A stretch of DNA of 64,000 nucleotides from JAHBXE01 sp044222195 (GCA_044222195.1 JBGANS010000016.1:1-64000), one strand, 5' to 3'. Counted from the stretch's first letter, positions 26,059 through 35,831 are shown. Notes: generated from the letters alone by a model not told the origin. Translations and numbers: made by a program.

Positions 26059-26484
26059 TCATTGGCAGCCGGCGGCGAAGGCGTTGAGGAAACATTGGAA
26101 ATCGTTGGAGGTGAGCACGGGGGTAAAGGTGGAGCCGTCGCAGTTGGCGTAGGGGTCGTTGGCGGCGTACTTGTTGATAAAGCACTGGAAGTCGTTGGAG
26201 GTGAGGCGGGGCGAGCCGGTGGAGCCGTCGCAGTTGGGGTAGCAGGGGGCCGCGGCGGTGCCAAACACGCTCCAGAAACCCCCGGCGCAGTCGAACGTCC
26301 CGCCCGCACTCGATGCGGCGTCGGGTTGACCGATGGTGCCGTTGAGACTGAAGGAGCCGCCAGAGGCAGCGCCGCCGCCGGAATCGATGGTGTACCAGTC
26401 GATCTGGAACTGGGCGTGAGCGGCCGAAGAGAAGGAAACGGCGGTGAGCGAAGCGACCAACCAGGACTTGATGCGAGGGAGCAT
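26059..26484 (-). CDS. Small secreted GC-type dockerin protein
   Basis: 141 residues from ATG 26484: a signal peptide (SWLVASLTAVSFSSAAHAQ), a beta domain DWYTIDSGGGAASGGSFSL ... GGFWSV with the pattern GTIGQPDA in the middle, and two dockerin repeats (NCDGSTGSPRLTSNDFQCF, NCDGSTFTPVLTSNDFQCF) ending AAGCQ. Nearly the same architecture as the protein at 23002-23427 (same length, same domain order), so the two are paralogues. It likely sits at the cell surface through the dockerin, which is inferred from family knowledge. The frame is open far upstream, but only the ATG at 26484 gives a signal peptide. Confidence 0.85.
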   Translation of the reverse strand: MLPRIKSWLVASLTAVSFSSAAHAQFQIDWYTIDSGGGAASGGSFSLNGTIGQPDAASSAGGTFDCAGGFWSVFGTAAAPCYPNCDGSTGSPRLTSNDFQCFINKYAANDPYANCDGSTFTPVLTSNDFQCFLNAFAAGCQ

Positions 26485-26516
26485 GGCAATGCCTTTCGTC
26501 GAGTTCTGTGCGAGCG

Positions 26517-26930
26517 TTACTCGGATAGGAGCGTGACGGGGACGAGCCACTGGTGGGCGTCGGTGGTTTCGCCGTGGAGCGAGCTGGCGGCAAGGGCGAC
26601 GGCGGTAGCGGGCCCAGGTTCGAAGTTGTCGCCGGGGCGCGCGAAAGCGATGACCTGCCACTGCTGCGGCGTGGTGGAGCCAAGGCGGTATGCGTAACCC
26701 TCCGCGATGGCGCCGGTGGTCCGCTGGGTGACGGTGACGCGGAACGCGACCCACTCGACTTGCGTGTTTGCAAATGGGCCGGTGAGAGTGATGCGGTTGC
26801 GGCCGGAGCTGAGGGTGGCGGTGGGGTTGATGGTGTTGGCGGCGAGTTTGCGCTGCGCGGCGGCGCCGGCGAGGGTGACGGCGAGGAGGAGGGCGAGGGG
26901 GACGAGGAGCTTGAGGGTTGTGGGTTTCAT
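26517..26930 (-). CDS. Small exported protein of unknown function
   Basis: 137 residues with a strong signal peptide (LKLLVPLALLLAVTLAGAAA). The mature part is beta-rich: NRITLTGPFANTQVEWVAFRV, VTQRTTGAIAEGYAYRLG, QQWQVIAFARPG and WLVPVTLLSE. No cysteine, dockerin or recognised motif is present. It lies 32 bases upstream of a dockerin gene and downstream of the TAFTYQGELK-family gene group, all on the same strand, so co-expression is plausible. Confidence 0.7.
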   Translation of the reverse strand: MKPTTLKLLVPLALLLAVTLAGAAAQRKLAANTINPTATLSSGRNRITLTGPFANTQVEWVAFRVTVTQRTTGAIAEGYAYRLGSTTPQQWQVIAFARPGDNFEPGPATAVALAASSLHGETTDAHQWLVPVTLLSE

Positions 26931-26992
26931 GGGCGGTCCTTTTGGGGGTTGAGGGGGTGGGGGATGAGGGGGCGGGTTATCAGTGAACGGGG

Positions 26993-28333
26993 TCAGCGCG
27001 GACCGATGGCGATGAAGCTGAAGCGGCTCACCCGGGCTCCGTCGCTGTCACGAGTCCACACATCGGCGGAGGTGGAAGTGACAAACTGGGATTGCGCAAT
27101 GGTGTTGAGGCTCCCGGTCGGCAAGTACTCCGTGGTCACGGTCAGCGCGGGGCGCCCTGCAAACGGAGTGGTGAAGGTGATCGTGTACTGGCTTGAGCCC
27201 GTCGGAGGATGGGTAACGGTGAAACCGGTTCCGCTGAGAATGACGCCGTCGTATTCAATCACACCCCGGATGATGCGGAGGTTTTCTTCGCCGCTGGTGG
27301 CGCGGAACTGGCCGGTGGGTCCGAGGCGGATGTCGCCGCGGACGTCGAGCGCCGCGGCGGGCGAAGCGGTGCCAATGCCTACTTTTCCGCCGCCAAGAGT
27401 GCTGAGCACGATATCGCCGCCTGTGCGGGCGTTGATGATCGAAAAATCGGGGTCGCCGGCGGAGCCGAAGCCGACCCAGCCTTGTGAGGTGTTGGCGCTG
27501 TCGCGAAAGTCGACGTAGCCGACTTGCTGGGTGGTGGAGTCCGCGTCCTGAATTGCGATCGAGGGAGTGGTGCCGAAGAGGTGCAGGAGGTGATTCGGAT
27601 TCGGGCTCGTGGTGCCGATTCCGACGAGGCCCATGAAGGAGTTGATGGTGTTGCCAAAGGTGTTGCCAGTGTCGAGGCGGGGGATGTTGGTGGAGAGTCT
27701 CGCGTCGGCGAGGGTTCCGCTTGAGAGGTTTGACGCGCTCAGGTTGATCAGGCCTGCGCCGGAGCCGGAGAATGAGTTGGAGGCGTTCGAAAGGGTCAGG
27801 GCTCCGGAATAGGAACCCGCGAGAGAGGACGAGGGCAGAGCTCCCGTCAGATTCGCGGCGTTGGTGTAGAAGGCGGGGGCTTGGCCACCGAGCTGGGTGG
27901 CGTTGGTGGCGGTGAGTGCGAAGGCGGCGTTGGGTGCAACGGTGAGTTCCAAGCGGGGCGAGAGGACCGTGTAGCCGGAGCTATCGGAGCAGGTGGCGCC
28001 GGTGTCCTGGCGAACTTCGATTTCGAGGAACCTCTGTTGTCCCGCGAACGCAGCGCCGAAGTCCAGGCGTGCGGTGAACCGGCCGTTGTTCACGGTGACA
28101 TTGTCCAGGCAGATGGGAGAAAGCCCGAGCGTCGATCCGCCGGTGAGGGCGCTCCAGAGCCGGAAGCGGAAGTCGTGGAGGCCGGCGGCTTGCGACGAGC
28201 CGTTCTTGAGTTCGCCCTGGTACGTGAATGCGGTGGTAAGGGGCTGGGCGTTCGCGGCGGCTGCGAGGATTGCGATGGACAGAGCGTGGAGGGTGGCCAA
28301 GCAGCGGAGGCGGAAAGTCGCGGAGGTTTTCAT
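26993..28333 (-). CDS. Secreted TAFTYQGELK-family protein, type B C-terminus
   Basis: 446 residues from ATG 28333, which overlaps the upstream gene's stop (ATGA). Signal peptide, then the shared N-terminal domain (TAFTYQGELKNGSSQAAGLH, FRFRL, RFLEIEVRQDTG), a repeat of NLSASNLSSGTL/ADARLS-type strands like phage tail-fibre shafts, then GLVGIGTTSPNPNHLLHLFG and GKVGIGTASPAAALDVRGDI, and a C-terminal domain ending FSFIAIGPR. The last two parts are shared with the proteins at 30096-31199 and 31222-32310. Probably an extracellular fibre-like protein; no enzyme motif is seen. Confidence 0.8.
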   Translation of the reverse strand: MKTSATFRLRCLATLHALSIAILAAAANAQPLTTAFTYQGELKNGSSQAAGLHDFRFRLWSALTGGSTLGLSPICLDNVTVNNGRFTARLDFGAAFAGQQRFLEIEVRQDTGATCSDSSGYTVLSPRLELTVAPNAAFALTATNATQLGGQAPAFYTNAANLTGALPSSSLAGSYSGALTLSNASNSFSGSGAGLINLSASNLSSGTLADARLSTNIPRLDTGNTFGNTINSFMGLVGIGTTSPNPNHLLHLFGTTPSIAIQDADSTTQQVGYVDFRDSANTSQGWVGFGSAGDPDFSIINARTGGDIVLSTLGGGKVGIGTASPAAALDVRGDIRLGPTGQFRATSGEENLRIIRGVIEYDGVILSGTGFTVTHPPTGSSQYTITFTTPFAGRPALTVTTEYLPTGSLNTIAQSQFVTSTSADVWTRDSDGARVSRFSFIAIGPR

Positions 28334-30024
28334 GGGTGAGAACTCCGACGGTTGGTGCTGTTGGATGTGGCGACGCCTTGGGATGGGTCGTAGGGCTGTG
28401 AGCGGGAGGCGGCGGGGCTGACGCGCGGCAGGCCGTAGAACTCGGGGTGCTGGTAGGTGCCGCGGTCGTGGTGGGACTTGGCCTCTTCGACGGGGGCGCC
28501 GTAGGTGCGAACCCAGAGGTCGTTGCGGACGGCTTTGACTTCCCAGTACACCTTGACGAGGGGCTTGTTCGTGCGCAGGCGGCAGGAGCCGTCCTTGACG
28601 CCGCCGACCACCTTGGCCATCACGAAGTCGTCGGAGTCGTCTTCGACGGTCAGTTGAACGCGGGGGTCGCGGTTGATCGCATCGAAGTACTCGGGGAGGG
28701 TGATGGTGGCCTGGCCCTGGGCGTCGGTGGTGATGACGCCGGTGTAGACGTTGAGGGGTTCGGGCCCTTCGTGGCAGTAGTGCAGGAGCCACTTGTTGGT
28801 GGGGTCGAGGGGATGGTCGATGCGGAAGAGCTTGGTGCCGCTGGCGCCCGAGCGGCCGGTGGCGTAGAGGCCGAAGCCCGTGCCGGAAGAGCTGATGCCC
28901 CAGACCCCGGTTGAGGTGCCGGTGGTTGGGATGACCTCGCCTTGGATGGCGACGGCGTCGGTGCTGCGAACCACGCCGTAGAGGCCGTAGTTGGTGCCAC
29001 TGGTGGCCGAAACCTCGCCGTAGCAACCGATTCCACCGGTGCTTTGGCTCAGGAATCGTCCGCCGAAGTTGGCGCCCGTCGAACTGTTGGCGCTCCCCCT
29101 GACGCCGACGCCCGTGGGACCCAACGAGGTCGCTACGAAGGCGGTCGCGTTCCCCGTGGTGGCGTTCTGGAACGCGAACAGAGTGGTGAGGCCTGCGACG
29201 GCGGTGCGGAACTCGCCGGGATTGTCGGTGTTGATCGGCGCAAAGACCTGTCCGGCTGTAAATGTCTGAGTGTTGGCGAGCCGCGGGATGTTGAACGTGA
29301 GGCGGGCATCGGGAAGGGCGCCTGTGGTGATGTTGCTGGCGTTGAGGGATTGGAGATTGAAGCCGTTGCCGAAGAAGATGTTCGAAGCGTTGGAAAGGAC
29401 TATCGAGTTGGTGTAGGCACCACTCAGCCGGCCATCGGGGAGTGTGCCGGTGGCGAGACTGGCAGCGCTGAGGTTCGTCAGGCCCGCGCCGGAGCCGGAG
29501 AGCGCGTTGGCGGCGTTAGTGAGGTTCAGCGCGGACGTGTAGGTTCCGGCGAGGCGGGCGTCAGGAACGGTGCCGGTGAGGTTGGCGGCGCTCGTGTAAA
29601 AGGAGGCGGACTGGCCGTTGAGCTGCGTGGTGTTGGCCGCGGCGGCGGCGAAGACGGCGTTGGGGGTTGGTGTGATTTCCTGTCGCGGACCGAGGATGGT
29701 GAAGCCGGCGGCGCTCGAGCAGTCCTGGCCGGAATCGGCGCGGACTTCGATCTCAAGGCAGCGGAGGTTGCCGTTGAACTGAGAGCCGAAGTCGAGCTGG
29801 ATGGAGAATCGGCCGTTGTTAACGGAGACGTTGTTGGCGCAAAGGGTTGTGCCTTGCTGGGCGCCGCCGCTGAGGGAGTCGTAGAGACGGAAGCGGAAGT
29901 CGTGGAGGCCGGTAGCGGGAGAGGAGCCGTTCTTGAGTTCGCCCTGGTAGGTGAAGGCGGTGCTCTGCGCGAGGGCGGGCGAGACACACACGAGTGCGAC
30001 AATGGTGCCGAGTATCCGTTTCAT
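28330..30024 (-). CDS. Secreted TAFTYQGELK-family protein, type A C-terminus
   Basis: 564 residues. Signal peptide (MKRILGTIVALVCVSPALAQ), shared N-terminal domain (TAFTYQGELKNGSSPATGLH ... CLEIEVRADSGQDC), a beta-strand shaft with repeated NLTG/NAAN/GAGLTNLSA and TGTLPDGRLS units, a Gly/Ser-rich stretch (GVGVRGSANSSTG, YGVVRSTDAVAIQG) and the C-terminal domain FRIDHPLDPTNKWLLHYCHE ... VYWEVKAVRND shared with the proteins at 23.5 and 51.6 kb. The tail contains GTYQHPEFYG, also present in the 51.6 kb protein. Coupled by a 4-base overlap to the next gene downstream (28333). Confidence 0.82.
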   Translation of the reverse strand: MKRILGTIVALVCVSPALAQSTAFTYQGELKNGSSPATGLHDFRFRLYDSLSGGAQQGTTLCANNVSVNNGRFSIQLDFGSQFNGNLRCLEIEVRADSGQDCSSAAGFTILGPRQEITPTPNAVFAAAAANTTQLNGQSASFYTSAANLTGTVPDARLAGTYTSALNLTNAANALSGSGAGLTNLSAASLATGTLPDGRLSGAYTNSIVLSNASNIFFGNGFNLQSLNASNITTGALPDARLTFNIPRLANTQTFTAGQVFAPINTDNPGEFRTAVAGLTTLFAFQNATTGNATAFVATSLGPTGVGVRGSANSSTGANFGGRFLSQSTGGIGCYGEVSATSGTNYGLYGVVRSTDAVAIQGEVIPTTGTSTGVWGISSSGTGFGLYATGRSGASGTKLFRIDHPLDPTNKWLLHYCHEGPEPLNVYTGVITTDAQGQATITLPEYFDAINRDPRVQLTVEDDSDDFVMAKVVGGVKDGSCRLRTNKPLVKVYWEVKAVRNDLWVRTYGAPVEEAKSHHDRGTYQHPEFYGLPRVSPAASRSQPYDPSQGVATSNSTNRRSSHP

Positions 30025-30095
30025 GGGCTTCCTGAAAGATGCGAGGTGAGATCGAGCGAATGACGCAGGCGCGAATGAGCTACGGAATCGAGGGT

Positions 30096-31199
30096 CTATC
30101 GCGGTCCGATCGCGATGAACGAAAACTGTCGGCAGATCGTGTCGCCGCTCGACGCGAACACCCTGATCCTGAACTGAGAAGGCGTCACCGATTCGATGGA
30201 CACATACTTGCCCCCGAAGAAGCTGTCCCAATAGGAGGAGCCGACGACCGAGGGGACTGCCGAGAAGGGTTCGTCGAACTCGATCAGCCATCCAGAAAAG
30301 CCAGAGTTATCCAGGAAGTGGAAGCCACTGCCTGCATGAATAGGCGTCGGTATGCCTCCGCAGTCATTGAGGTTGCTCGCGGTGCCGTACACGATGCGGA
30401 GGGGCTGCTCCCCGGCCGCGGCGAAGTACTGGCCGCTGGCGCCGACGCGGATATCTCCGCGCACTTCAAGAGTCGAAACGGGCGAGGCCGTGCCGATGCC
30501 GACCCTGCCGCCGCCGAGGGTGCTGAACACGATGTCGCCCGCGGGGCGGGCGTTGATGATGGAGAAGTCGGGATCGCCCGCGGTCCCGTAGCCGACCCAC
30601 CCGCGCGAGGCGTTGGCGCTGTCGCGGTAATCGACGTAGCCAACCTGATTCGTGGTCGAGTCGGAGTCCTGGAGGGCGAGTGCGGGTACAGGTTGGGCGA
30701 TGTGCACCGGGTGTGTCGGTGCCGTGGTGCCGATGCCGATGTTGCCGGCGTTGCCCGATGTCAGCGCGATCACGGACGAGCCTGGGGCGGTGAGAATGTT
30801 GGCGGCGTTAGCCGCGGAAACTCGCGGAGCCGGCGTAACGGGCTGGCGCGGCGAAAGGAGCGTGTACCCGGCGATGTTCGCGCAGTTCTGTCCGGTGTCC
30901 TGACGTACGTCGATCTCGAGGAACTGGGGCGCGGTGGATGCGAACGCGGGGCCGAAGTCGATGCTGGCGTTGAACCGGCCTTCAGTCACGGTCACGTTGT
31001 CGGCGCACTGGGTCGAGCCGATCTGGGTTCCGAGGGCGGCGGCGTCGTAGAGGCGGAAGCGGAAGTCGTGGAGGCCGGTGGCCGCGACGCCGGAAGACTT
31101 CAGCTGACCCTGGTAGATGAAGGCGGTGGACTGGGCAAGGGCGGGCCCGGCGGTTGAGAGCGCCGCGAGGGAGCCTAGGACTCGGGTGATGGTTTTCAT
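30096..31199 (-). CDS. Secreted TAFTYQGELK-family protein, type B C-terminus
   Basis: 367 residues: signal peptide (LGSLAALSTAGPALAQ), N-terminal domain (TAFIYQGQLKSSGVAATGLH, FRFRLYDAAALGTQIGS), no long shaft, then NAGNIGIGTTAPTHPVHIAQ, the GWVGYGTAGDPDFSIINARP block, GRVGIGTASPVSTLEVRGDI and a C-terminal domain ending FSFIAIGPR. It is the compact form of the type B proteins. The middle block (DSDSTTNQVGYVDYRDSAN) is almost the same as in the neighbours at 26993 and 31222, indicating recent duplication. Confidence 0.82.
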   Translation of the reverse strand: MKTITRVLGSLAALSTAGPALAQSTAFIYQGQLKSSGVAATGLHDFRFRLYDAAALGTQIGSTQCADNVTVTEGRFNASIDFGPAFASTAPQFLEIDVRQDTGQNCANIAGYTLLSPRQPVTPAPRVSAANAANILTAPGSSVIALTSGNAGNIGIGTTAPTHPVHIAQPVPALALQDSDSTTNQVGYVDYRDSANASRGWVGYGTAGDPDFSIINARPAGDIVFSTLGGGRVGIGTASPVSTLEVRGDIRVGASGQYFAAAGEQPLRIVYGTASNLNDCGGIPTPIHAGSGFHFLDNSGFSGWLIEFDEPFSAVPSVVGSSYWDSFFGGKYVSIESVTPSQFRIRVFASSGDTICRQFSFIAIGPR

Positions 31200-31221
31200 G
31201 GGTGTGTTCCTCTCAGGAGGG

Positions 31222-32310
31222 TTACCGAGGTCCGACGGCCATGAAGCGGAACTTGGCACGCGTGTTGTTTCCGTTGGCAAAGAACACACGCATGGCGACG
31301 CTGCTCGTGGTGGTGTCCGAGCAGGTGACGTATCTGCTCCCGTTGTTGAAGTCCCATTCGGCGGATGCGACCACCACAGGTGTTCCGGTGAAGGGAGTCG
31401 TGAAGTTGACGCGGATTTCGGCGCAGCTGAGGACGGTGATCGTGAACCCGAGGCCGGAGGTGGTCGGCGTGTCGGAGCAGCCCGACCCGGGATCGACCGT
31501 CCCTTGGATGATTCGAAGGTTGTTGTCAGCGGCGGTGGCAAGATACTGGCCGCTGGAACCGAAGCGGATGTTGCCTCGCACGTCGAGCGTCGAGAGGGGG
31601 GAGGCTGTGCCGATTCCGACCCTGCCGCCGCCGAGGGTGTTGAGGACGATGTCGCCTGAGGGGCGGGCGTTGATAATGGAGAAGTCCGGATCGCCCGCGG
31701 AGCCGAAACCAATCCAGGCGCGTTCGGCGTTGGCGCTGTCGCGATAGCTGATGAACCCGACCTGGTCGGTGGTGGAGTCGGTGTCCTGGAGCGCCAGCGC
31801 CGGGATGGGACTTGCGACGTGCACCGAGTGGGTTGGCGTTGTGGTGCCGACGCCGATGTTGCCTGAGTTGTCGACCATCAGTGCGGTCGCCGGAGACCCG
31901 TCTGGCGCGGCGAGGGCGTTGGCGACGGTCGCGGCCGTCGCGCGCGGGGCGGGCGTCATGAGTTGGCGGGTGAGAGTCACGTAGCCGAAGACGTCGGTGC
32001 AGGGTGAACCGAAGTCGGCGCGGACGTCGATCTCCAGGAAACGCTGGGCGGTGGTGAGGAACTGGGGACCGAAGTCAATGGTGGCAGAGAAGAGCCCCTC
32101 CGTGAGGGCAACGTTGTTCAGGCACTGGGTTGAGCCGACCTGGGTTCCACCGGTGGCGGCGTCGAAGAGCTTGAAGCGCATGTCGTGTGCGCCGCTGGCC
32201 GCGGCGGTGCCGTTTTTGAGGCGGCCCTGGTAGGTGAAGGATGTGGATTGGGCGTGGGCGGCGGCGGTCAACGCGAGAGTCGAGAGCAGGGAGATGTGTC
32301 GGATCTTCAT
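31222..32310 (-). CDS. Secreted TAFTYQGELK-family protein, type B C-terminus
   Basis: 362 residues from ATG 32310. Signal peptide (ISLLSTLALTAAAHAQ), N-terminal domain (TSFTYQGRLKNGTAAASGAH), GNIGVGTTTPTHSVHVASP, DTDSTTDQVGFISYRDSAN, GRVGIGTASPLSTLDVRGNI and the end FRFMAVGPR. The C-terminal 90 residues hold four cysteines (GSGCSDTPT, LSCAEIRV, VTCSDTT) that may form disulphides. First gene of the five-gene TAFTYQGELK run on this strand; 22 bases separate it from the next gene, so a shared transcript is likely. Confidence 0.82.
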   Translation of the reverse strand: MKIRHISLLSTLALTAAAHAQSTSFTYQGRLKNGTAAASGAHDMRFKLFDAATGGTQVGSTQCLNNVALTEGLFSATIDFGPQFLTTAQRFLEIDVRADFGSPCTDVFGYVTLTRQLMTPAPRATAATVANALAAPDGSPATALMVDNSGNIGVGTTTPTHSVHVASPIPALALQDTDSTTDQVGFISYRDSANAERAWIGFGSAGDPDFSIINARPSGDIVLNTLGGGRVGIGTASPLSTLDVRGNIRFGSSGQYLATAADNNLRIIQGTVDPGSGCSDTPTTSGLGFTITVLSCAEIRVNFTTPFTGTPVVVASAEWDFNNGSRYVTCSDTTTSSVAMRVFFANGNNTRAKFRFMAVGPR

Positions 32311-32540
32311 GTGTGTTCCTCTGATGAGGGCTTCAACCGGACGGAGCGGGGCCAACGGCTGCGAACTGCACATCCGAGGCGACCCATTCCCGGCATCAAG
32401 CGGAAGGGGTGGGCCACGAGCATCACGAATTTGCAGGATTGATTTGATGCGGACTTGAGGGCGGTAGGCGCGTTGGCGGGGGGTCGGTCCCGCATGGACG
32501 GGACGTCAGGGGGTGGTCCTGATTCTGCTGAACTCAGTGC

Positions 32541-35285
32541 TCAGCGCGGCAGCTTCTCAAGGGCCGAGCGCCACTCCGCGGCCTTTGAATCAAGGTTTGG
32601 GCCCGGCGCCTTCGCTGCCCAGCGCTCGTACAGCGCGACCAGGTCCTCAAGGCACCGACGGTGATCGGCGCGCGAGCCCCCGGAGATGCGGGCAAAGGCC
32701 TGTTCCCCGGCGAGCAAGCGGGGCTCCGCCTCCTCAAGGCGGTTCAGATCGAGCAGGGCGCCGCCGAGCCCGGCGTTGCTGAGGGCCACGAAGGCGTGGT
32801 CGGGACCGAGCTGGGGCTCAAGACCCGTGGCGGCCTCTCGGTAGTGCGATTCGGATTCGACGGCACGGCCCCGGTTCCGAAGGAACTGCCCGAAGTTGGT
32901 GATGTAGCGAAGAGTCATGATGTGCTTTTCGCCGAGCATGCGGCGCGCCCGGGTGATCGCTTCGACGTAGTGAGCCTCGGCGCTGGTGTAGTGTGCGAGC
33001 TCGTCTTCAAGCCAGGCCAGGTTGTTCATGGCGAGGATCGCGCTCGGATGATCTTCGCCGAGCATGAGACGCCACTTGGCGAGTGTGTCCCGGTAGAGGG
33101 GTTCGGCCTCGGTGAGTTTGCCCATCCGTTCCAGCGAGAATCCGTAATTCGCCCCGGCCTGGATGGAATCGAGTGACTGCTCGCCGGTGACCCGGCGCAG
33201 TCCTTCGAAGGCTTCGCGGAAGTGGGATGCGGCTTTCTCGTAGTTGCCCATCTCCATGAACGCTCCGCCGAGGTTCTGCACGGCGAGGAGAGTTTCCCGA
33301 TGGTTGTCGCCGCGGGCCTTTCGCCATGCGTCGAGGGAAGCGCGAAACTCGGGCTCTGCTTCGGATGCCCGGCCCCGCGCGAGCAGAGTTCCTCCCAGCA
33401 CCGCCCGCGCAATTCCAATGGCTGGGTAGTCGGTCGATTGCGTGCGATTCAAGGTATCCACGACTTCCCTGGCGCTTGACTCGGCCTCGGGGATATTGCC
33501 CCTTGAGAGAAACAGATCGGCCGAGCTGGCGAGGGAAGCGATCGTGTCGGCGTGCTCGTTCCCGAGAAGCCGTCGGCGCAGGTCGAGGGCCTCGGCTTGC
33601 GGACCAGCGGCCCTTTCGAAGAGGCCCAGCCGAGTCAGCGTGGTGGCCACAGCCTGGAGCAAGCGCGCTTTGACCAGTGGCTGCTGCTCAAAGGATTGAT
33701 CGATGCCTTTCAGCGTGTCATCGAAAATGTTCTGGTCGAGCGTCTGAAGCGACACATCGGTCAGGTTGACGTCGCGGAGCAGGTCTCGAAGGCGATTGAG
33801 GCGATCTTCGACCTGATCCGGTGGAACGTTCCGGCGCGACATCGATTCCCTGGCGTCGGCCAGGATCGAATCCAGCAGCCGTCGTCCCATCCGCTCGACA
33901 TCGATGCCCGCGAGCTGCGACTCCTGGAACGCGGCCACCTTCTCCAATTCACGCCGGCGCAGATCCGCCTCCGAACTCGCGAAGCGGGCGGCGTCTCGAT
34001 CGCGGCGTGCGACGGCGGCTTGCCAGAGCGATACGCCGGTTCCGAGGACGAGAGAGGCCGCGATCAGCGAGGCGGCGACCACTCCGGCGCGGTGCCTGCG
34101 GGCAAAGCGACTCGCGAGATAGACGATCGAGGGTGGCGCGGCCAGAACGGGTTCGCCCGCCTGGTGTCGGGCCACATCGGCGGCCAGAGCGCTGGCGGTT
34201 TCGTAGCGGCGGGCGCGGTCCTTATCGAGGGCCTTCATCACGATCCAGTCGAGGTCGCCGGTGACCAAAGCGCTGAGGCGGGCGGGCTCGGTCTTTCGGA
34301 GGGCCGCGACGTTGGCGCGCGAGGCGAGCCTGGAGAGGCGCGTGGACGGCTTGGGGGGCTCGACCTCGCGGATGATGCGCTGGATTTCGTCGTAGGCGGC
34401 GGCGCGGAGTTGCTTGTCGTCGAAGGGTGTGGCGCCGGTGAGGAGTTCGTACAACAGGACGCCGAGGCTGTACACGTCGGAGCGTGTGTCCACATCGGGA
34501 GCGCCGCCTGCCTGTTCGGGGGACATGTACTCGGGCGTACCGATGAGCTGGCGGAACTCGGTGAAGAAGGTTCGTTCGGTGAGACGCTGGTCGGTTGCTT
34601 TCGCGATGCCGAAGTCGATGACCTTGGCGTGCGGGCGGCCGTCCTGGGTGGTGACCAGGACGTTGCCGGGCTTGATGTCGCGGTGGATGATGCCCTTGCT
34701 GTGGGCGTGCTGGAGCGCGTGGCAGACCTGGAGGAAGAGGTCCAGTCGCTCGGGGATGGTCAGGCCGGCGTGATCGGCGTAGTGGGTGATGGGCTCGCCG
34801 CGGACGAGCTCCATCACGAAGTAGGGACGTCCGCCCTGCTGGGGGTCGGTGGTACCGGCGTCGAAGACCTTGGCGATGTGGGCGTGGTCCATCATCGCGA
34901 GGGCCTGGCGTTCGGCCTCGAAACGCGCGATAACGGCCTGGGTGTCCATGCCGAGCTTGATGACTTTCAGGGCCACGCGTCGGCGGACGGGTTGGTCCTG
35001 CTCGGCGAGATAGACGGTACCGAAACCGCCGTGACCGATCTCTTCAAGGAGCTTGTAGGGGCCGATGCGGGCGCCCGGAGCGTCGGAGGGAAGCGGTGAG
35101 GCGCCTCCCCTTGTGGGCGCGGCCATGAAGTCGGGAGCTCTGTCGGCAGCGTCGAGAAGAGATTGGACTTCCGCGCGGAGGGAGGCGTCGACTCCGCAGG
35201 CGCGGTCGAGATACAGGGCTCGCTCAGACCTGGGGAGCGAAAGAGCCTGGGCGACCATCTCTCGGACTTTGTTCCGGTCGAGCAT
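32541..35285 (-). CDS. Ser/Thr protein kinase with transmembrane helix and TPR repeats
   Basis: 914 residues. An N-terminal helical segment (1-50) precedes a Hanks-type kinase domain: Gly loop GHGGFG at 84-89, catalytic Lys in VALK (107), HRDIKPGN from 201, DFG at 224-226 and APE-like SPEQ (256-259). A single transmembrane helix lies at about 401-422, followed by a coiled coil and about nine TPR units of the kinesin-light-chain type (LGRAS/EAEPLYRDTLAKWR, ALNNLAWLEDEL). All catalytic residues are present. The sigma-factor gene ends 3 bases upstream, so kinase and sigma are probably made together and act in one signal path, a common planctomycete pairing. Confidence 0.93.
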   Translation of the reverse strand: MLDRNKVREMVAQALSLPRSERALYLDRACGVDASLRAEVQSLLDAADRAPDFMAAPTRGGASPLPSDAPGARIGPYKLLEEIGHGGFGTVYLAEQDQPVRRRVALKVIKLGMDTQAVIARFEAERQALAMMDHAHIAKVFDAGTTDPQQGGRPYFVMELVRGEPITHYADHAGLTIPERLDLFLQVCHALQHAHSKGIIHRDIKPGNVLVTTQDGRPHAKVIDFGIAKATDQRLTERTFFTEFRQLIGTPEYMSPEQAGGAPDVDTRSDVYSLGVLLYELLTGATPFDDKQLRAAAYDEIQRIIREVEPPKPSTRLSRLASRANVAALRKTEPARLSALVTGDLDWIVMKALDKDRARRYETASALAADVARHQAGEPVLAAPPSIVYLASRFARRHRAGVVAASLIAASLVLGTGVSLWQAAVARRDRDAARFASSEADLRRRELEKVAAFQESQLAGIDVERMGRRLLDSILADARESMSRRNVPPDQVEDRLNRLRDLLRDVNLTDVSLQTLDQNIFDDTLKGIDQSFEQQPLVKARLLQAVATTLTRLGLFERAAGPQAEALDLRRRLLGNEHADTIASLASSADLFLSRGNIPEAESSAREVVDTLNRTQSTDYPAIGIARAVLGGTLLARGRASEAEPEFRASLDAWRKARGDNHRETLLAVQNLGGAFMEMGNYEKAASHFREAFEGLRRVTGEQSLDSIQAGANYGFSLERMGKLTEAEPLYRDTLAKWRLMLGEDHPSAILAMNNLAWLEDELAHYTSAEAHYVEAITRARRMLGEKHIMTLRYITNFGQFLRNRGRAVESESHYREAATGLEPQLGPDHAFVALSNAGLGGALLDLNRLEEAEPRLLAGEQAFARISGGSRADHRRCLEDLVALYERWAAKAPGPNLDSKAAEWRSALEKLPR

Positions 35286-35288
35286 CGA

Positions 35289-35831
35289 TCAATCCGCCAT
35301 CTCCCGCAGCAGCCACGCGCGGGCGTAGACCCAGAGCCGATCGACGTGGCTCGGCGACACGCCGAGAGTCTCGGCCGTCTCGTCTCCCGTGAGGCCGGCG
35401 AAGAAACGCAGACGAACGACCGAGGCCGCGTCGGGTTCGGCCCTCTCCAAGCGGACAAGGGCCTCGTCCAGCATCAGGATTTGGGCGGGATCCGATTCGG
35501 AAGCCAGGTCGAGAACCGAAAGAGGTGCGCGTTTGGCCGCGCCGCCGCGCTTGGCGGCGCCCTTGGCACGGGCGTGATCGATGACGATTCGGCGCATGGC
35601 TTCAGCGGCGGCGGCGAAGAAGTGTGCGCGATTCTGAAAGGGGACGATGCGGTCCGCGCTGATCCGGAGGAAGGCCTCGTGGACGAGAGCAGTGGCCTGG
35701 AGCGTGTGCCCGGCGTTTTCCTGGCTCATGCGTTGCTGGGCGATGGCGCGGAGCTGGTCGTACACGGCGGAGAGGAGCTCGGGCGTGTGGCCGTCGCGGA
35801 ATGCACGGGTGGCTGGGCCGGGCTCATCCAT
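35289..35831 (-). CDS. ECF-type RNA polymerase sigma factor
   Basis: 180 residues from ATG 35831. Region 2 (LLSAVYDQLRAIAQQRM, ATALVHEAFLRI, FFAAAAEAMRRIVIDHARAK) and region 4 (VRLRFFAGLTGDETAETLGV, SPSHVDRLWVYARAWL) match the planctomycete ECF group that is usually encoded next to Ser/Thr kinases. It directs RNA polymerase to a small set of promoters, and its activity may be set by the kinase that follows 3 bases later. No anti-sigma gene is adjacent. The start used avoids 58 upstream residues that belong to another frame of the dockerin gene. Confidence 0.92.
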   Translation of the reverse strand: MDEPGPATRAFRDGHTPELLSAVYDQLRAIAQQRMSQENAGHTLQATALVHEAFLRISADRIVPFQNRAHFFAAAAEAMRRIVIDHARAKGAAKRGGAAKRAPLSVLDLASESDPAQILMLDEALVRLERAEPDAASVVRLRFFAGLTGDETAETLGVSPSHVDRLWVYARAWLLREMAD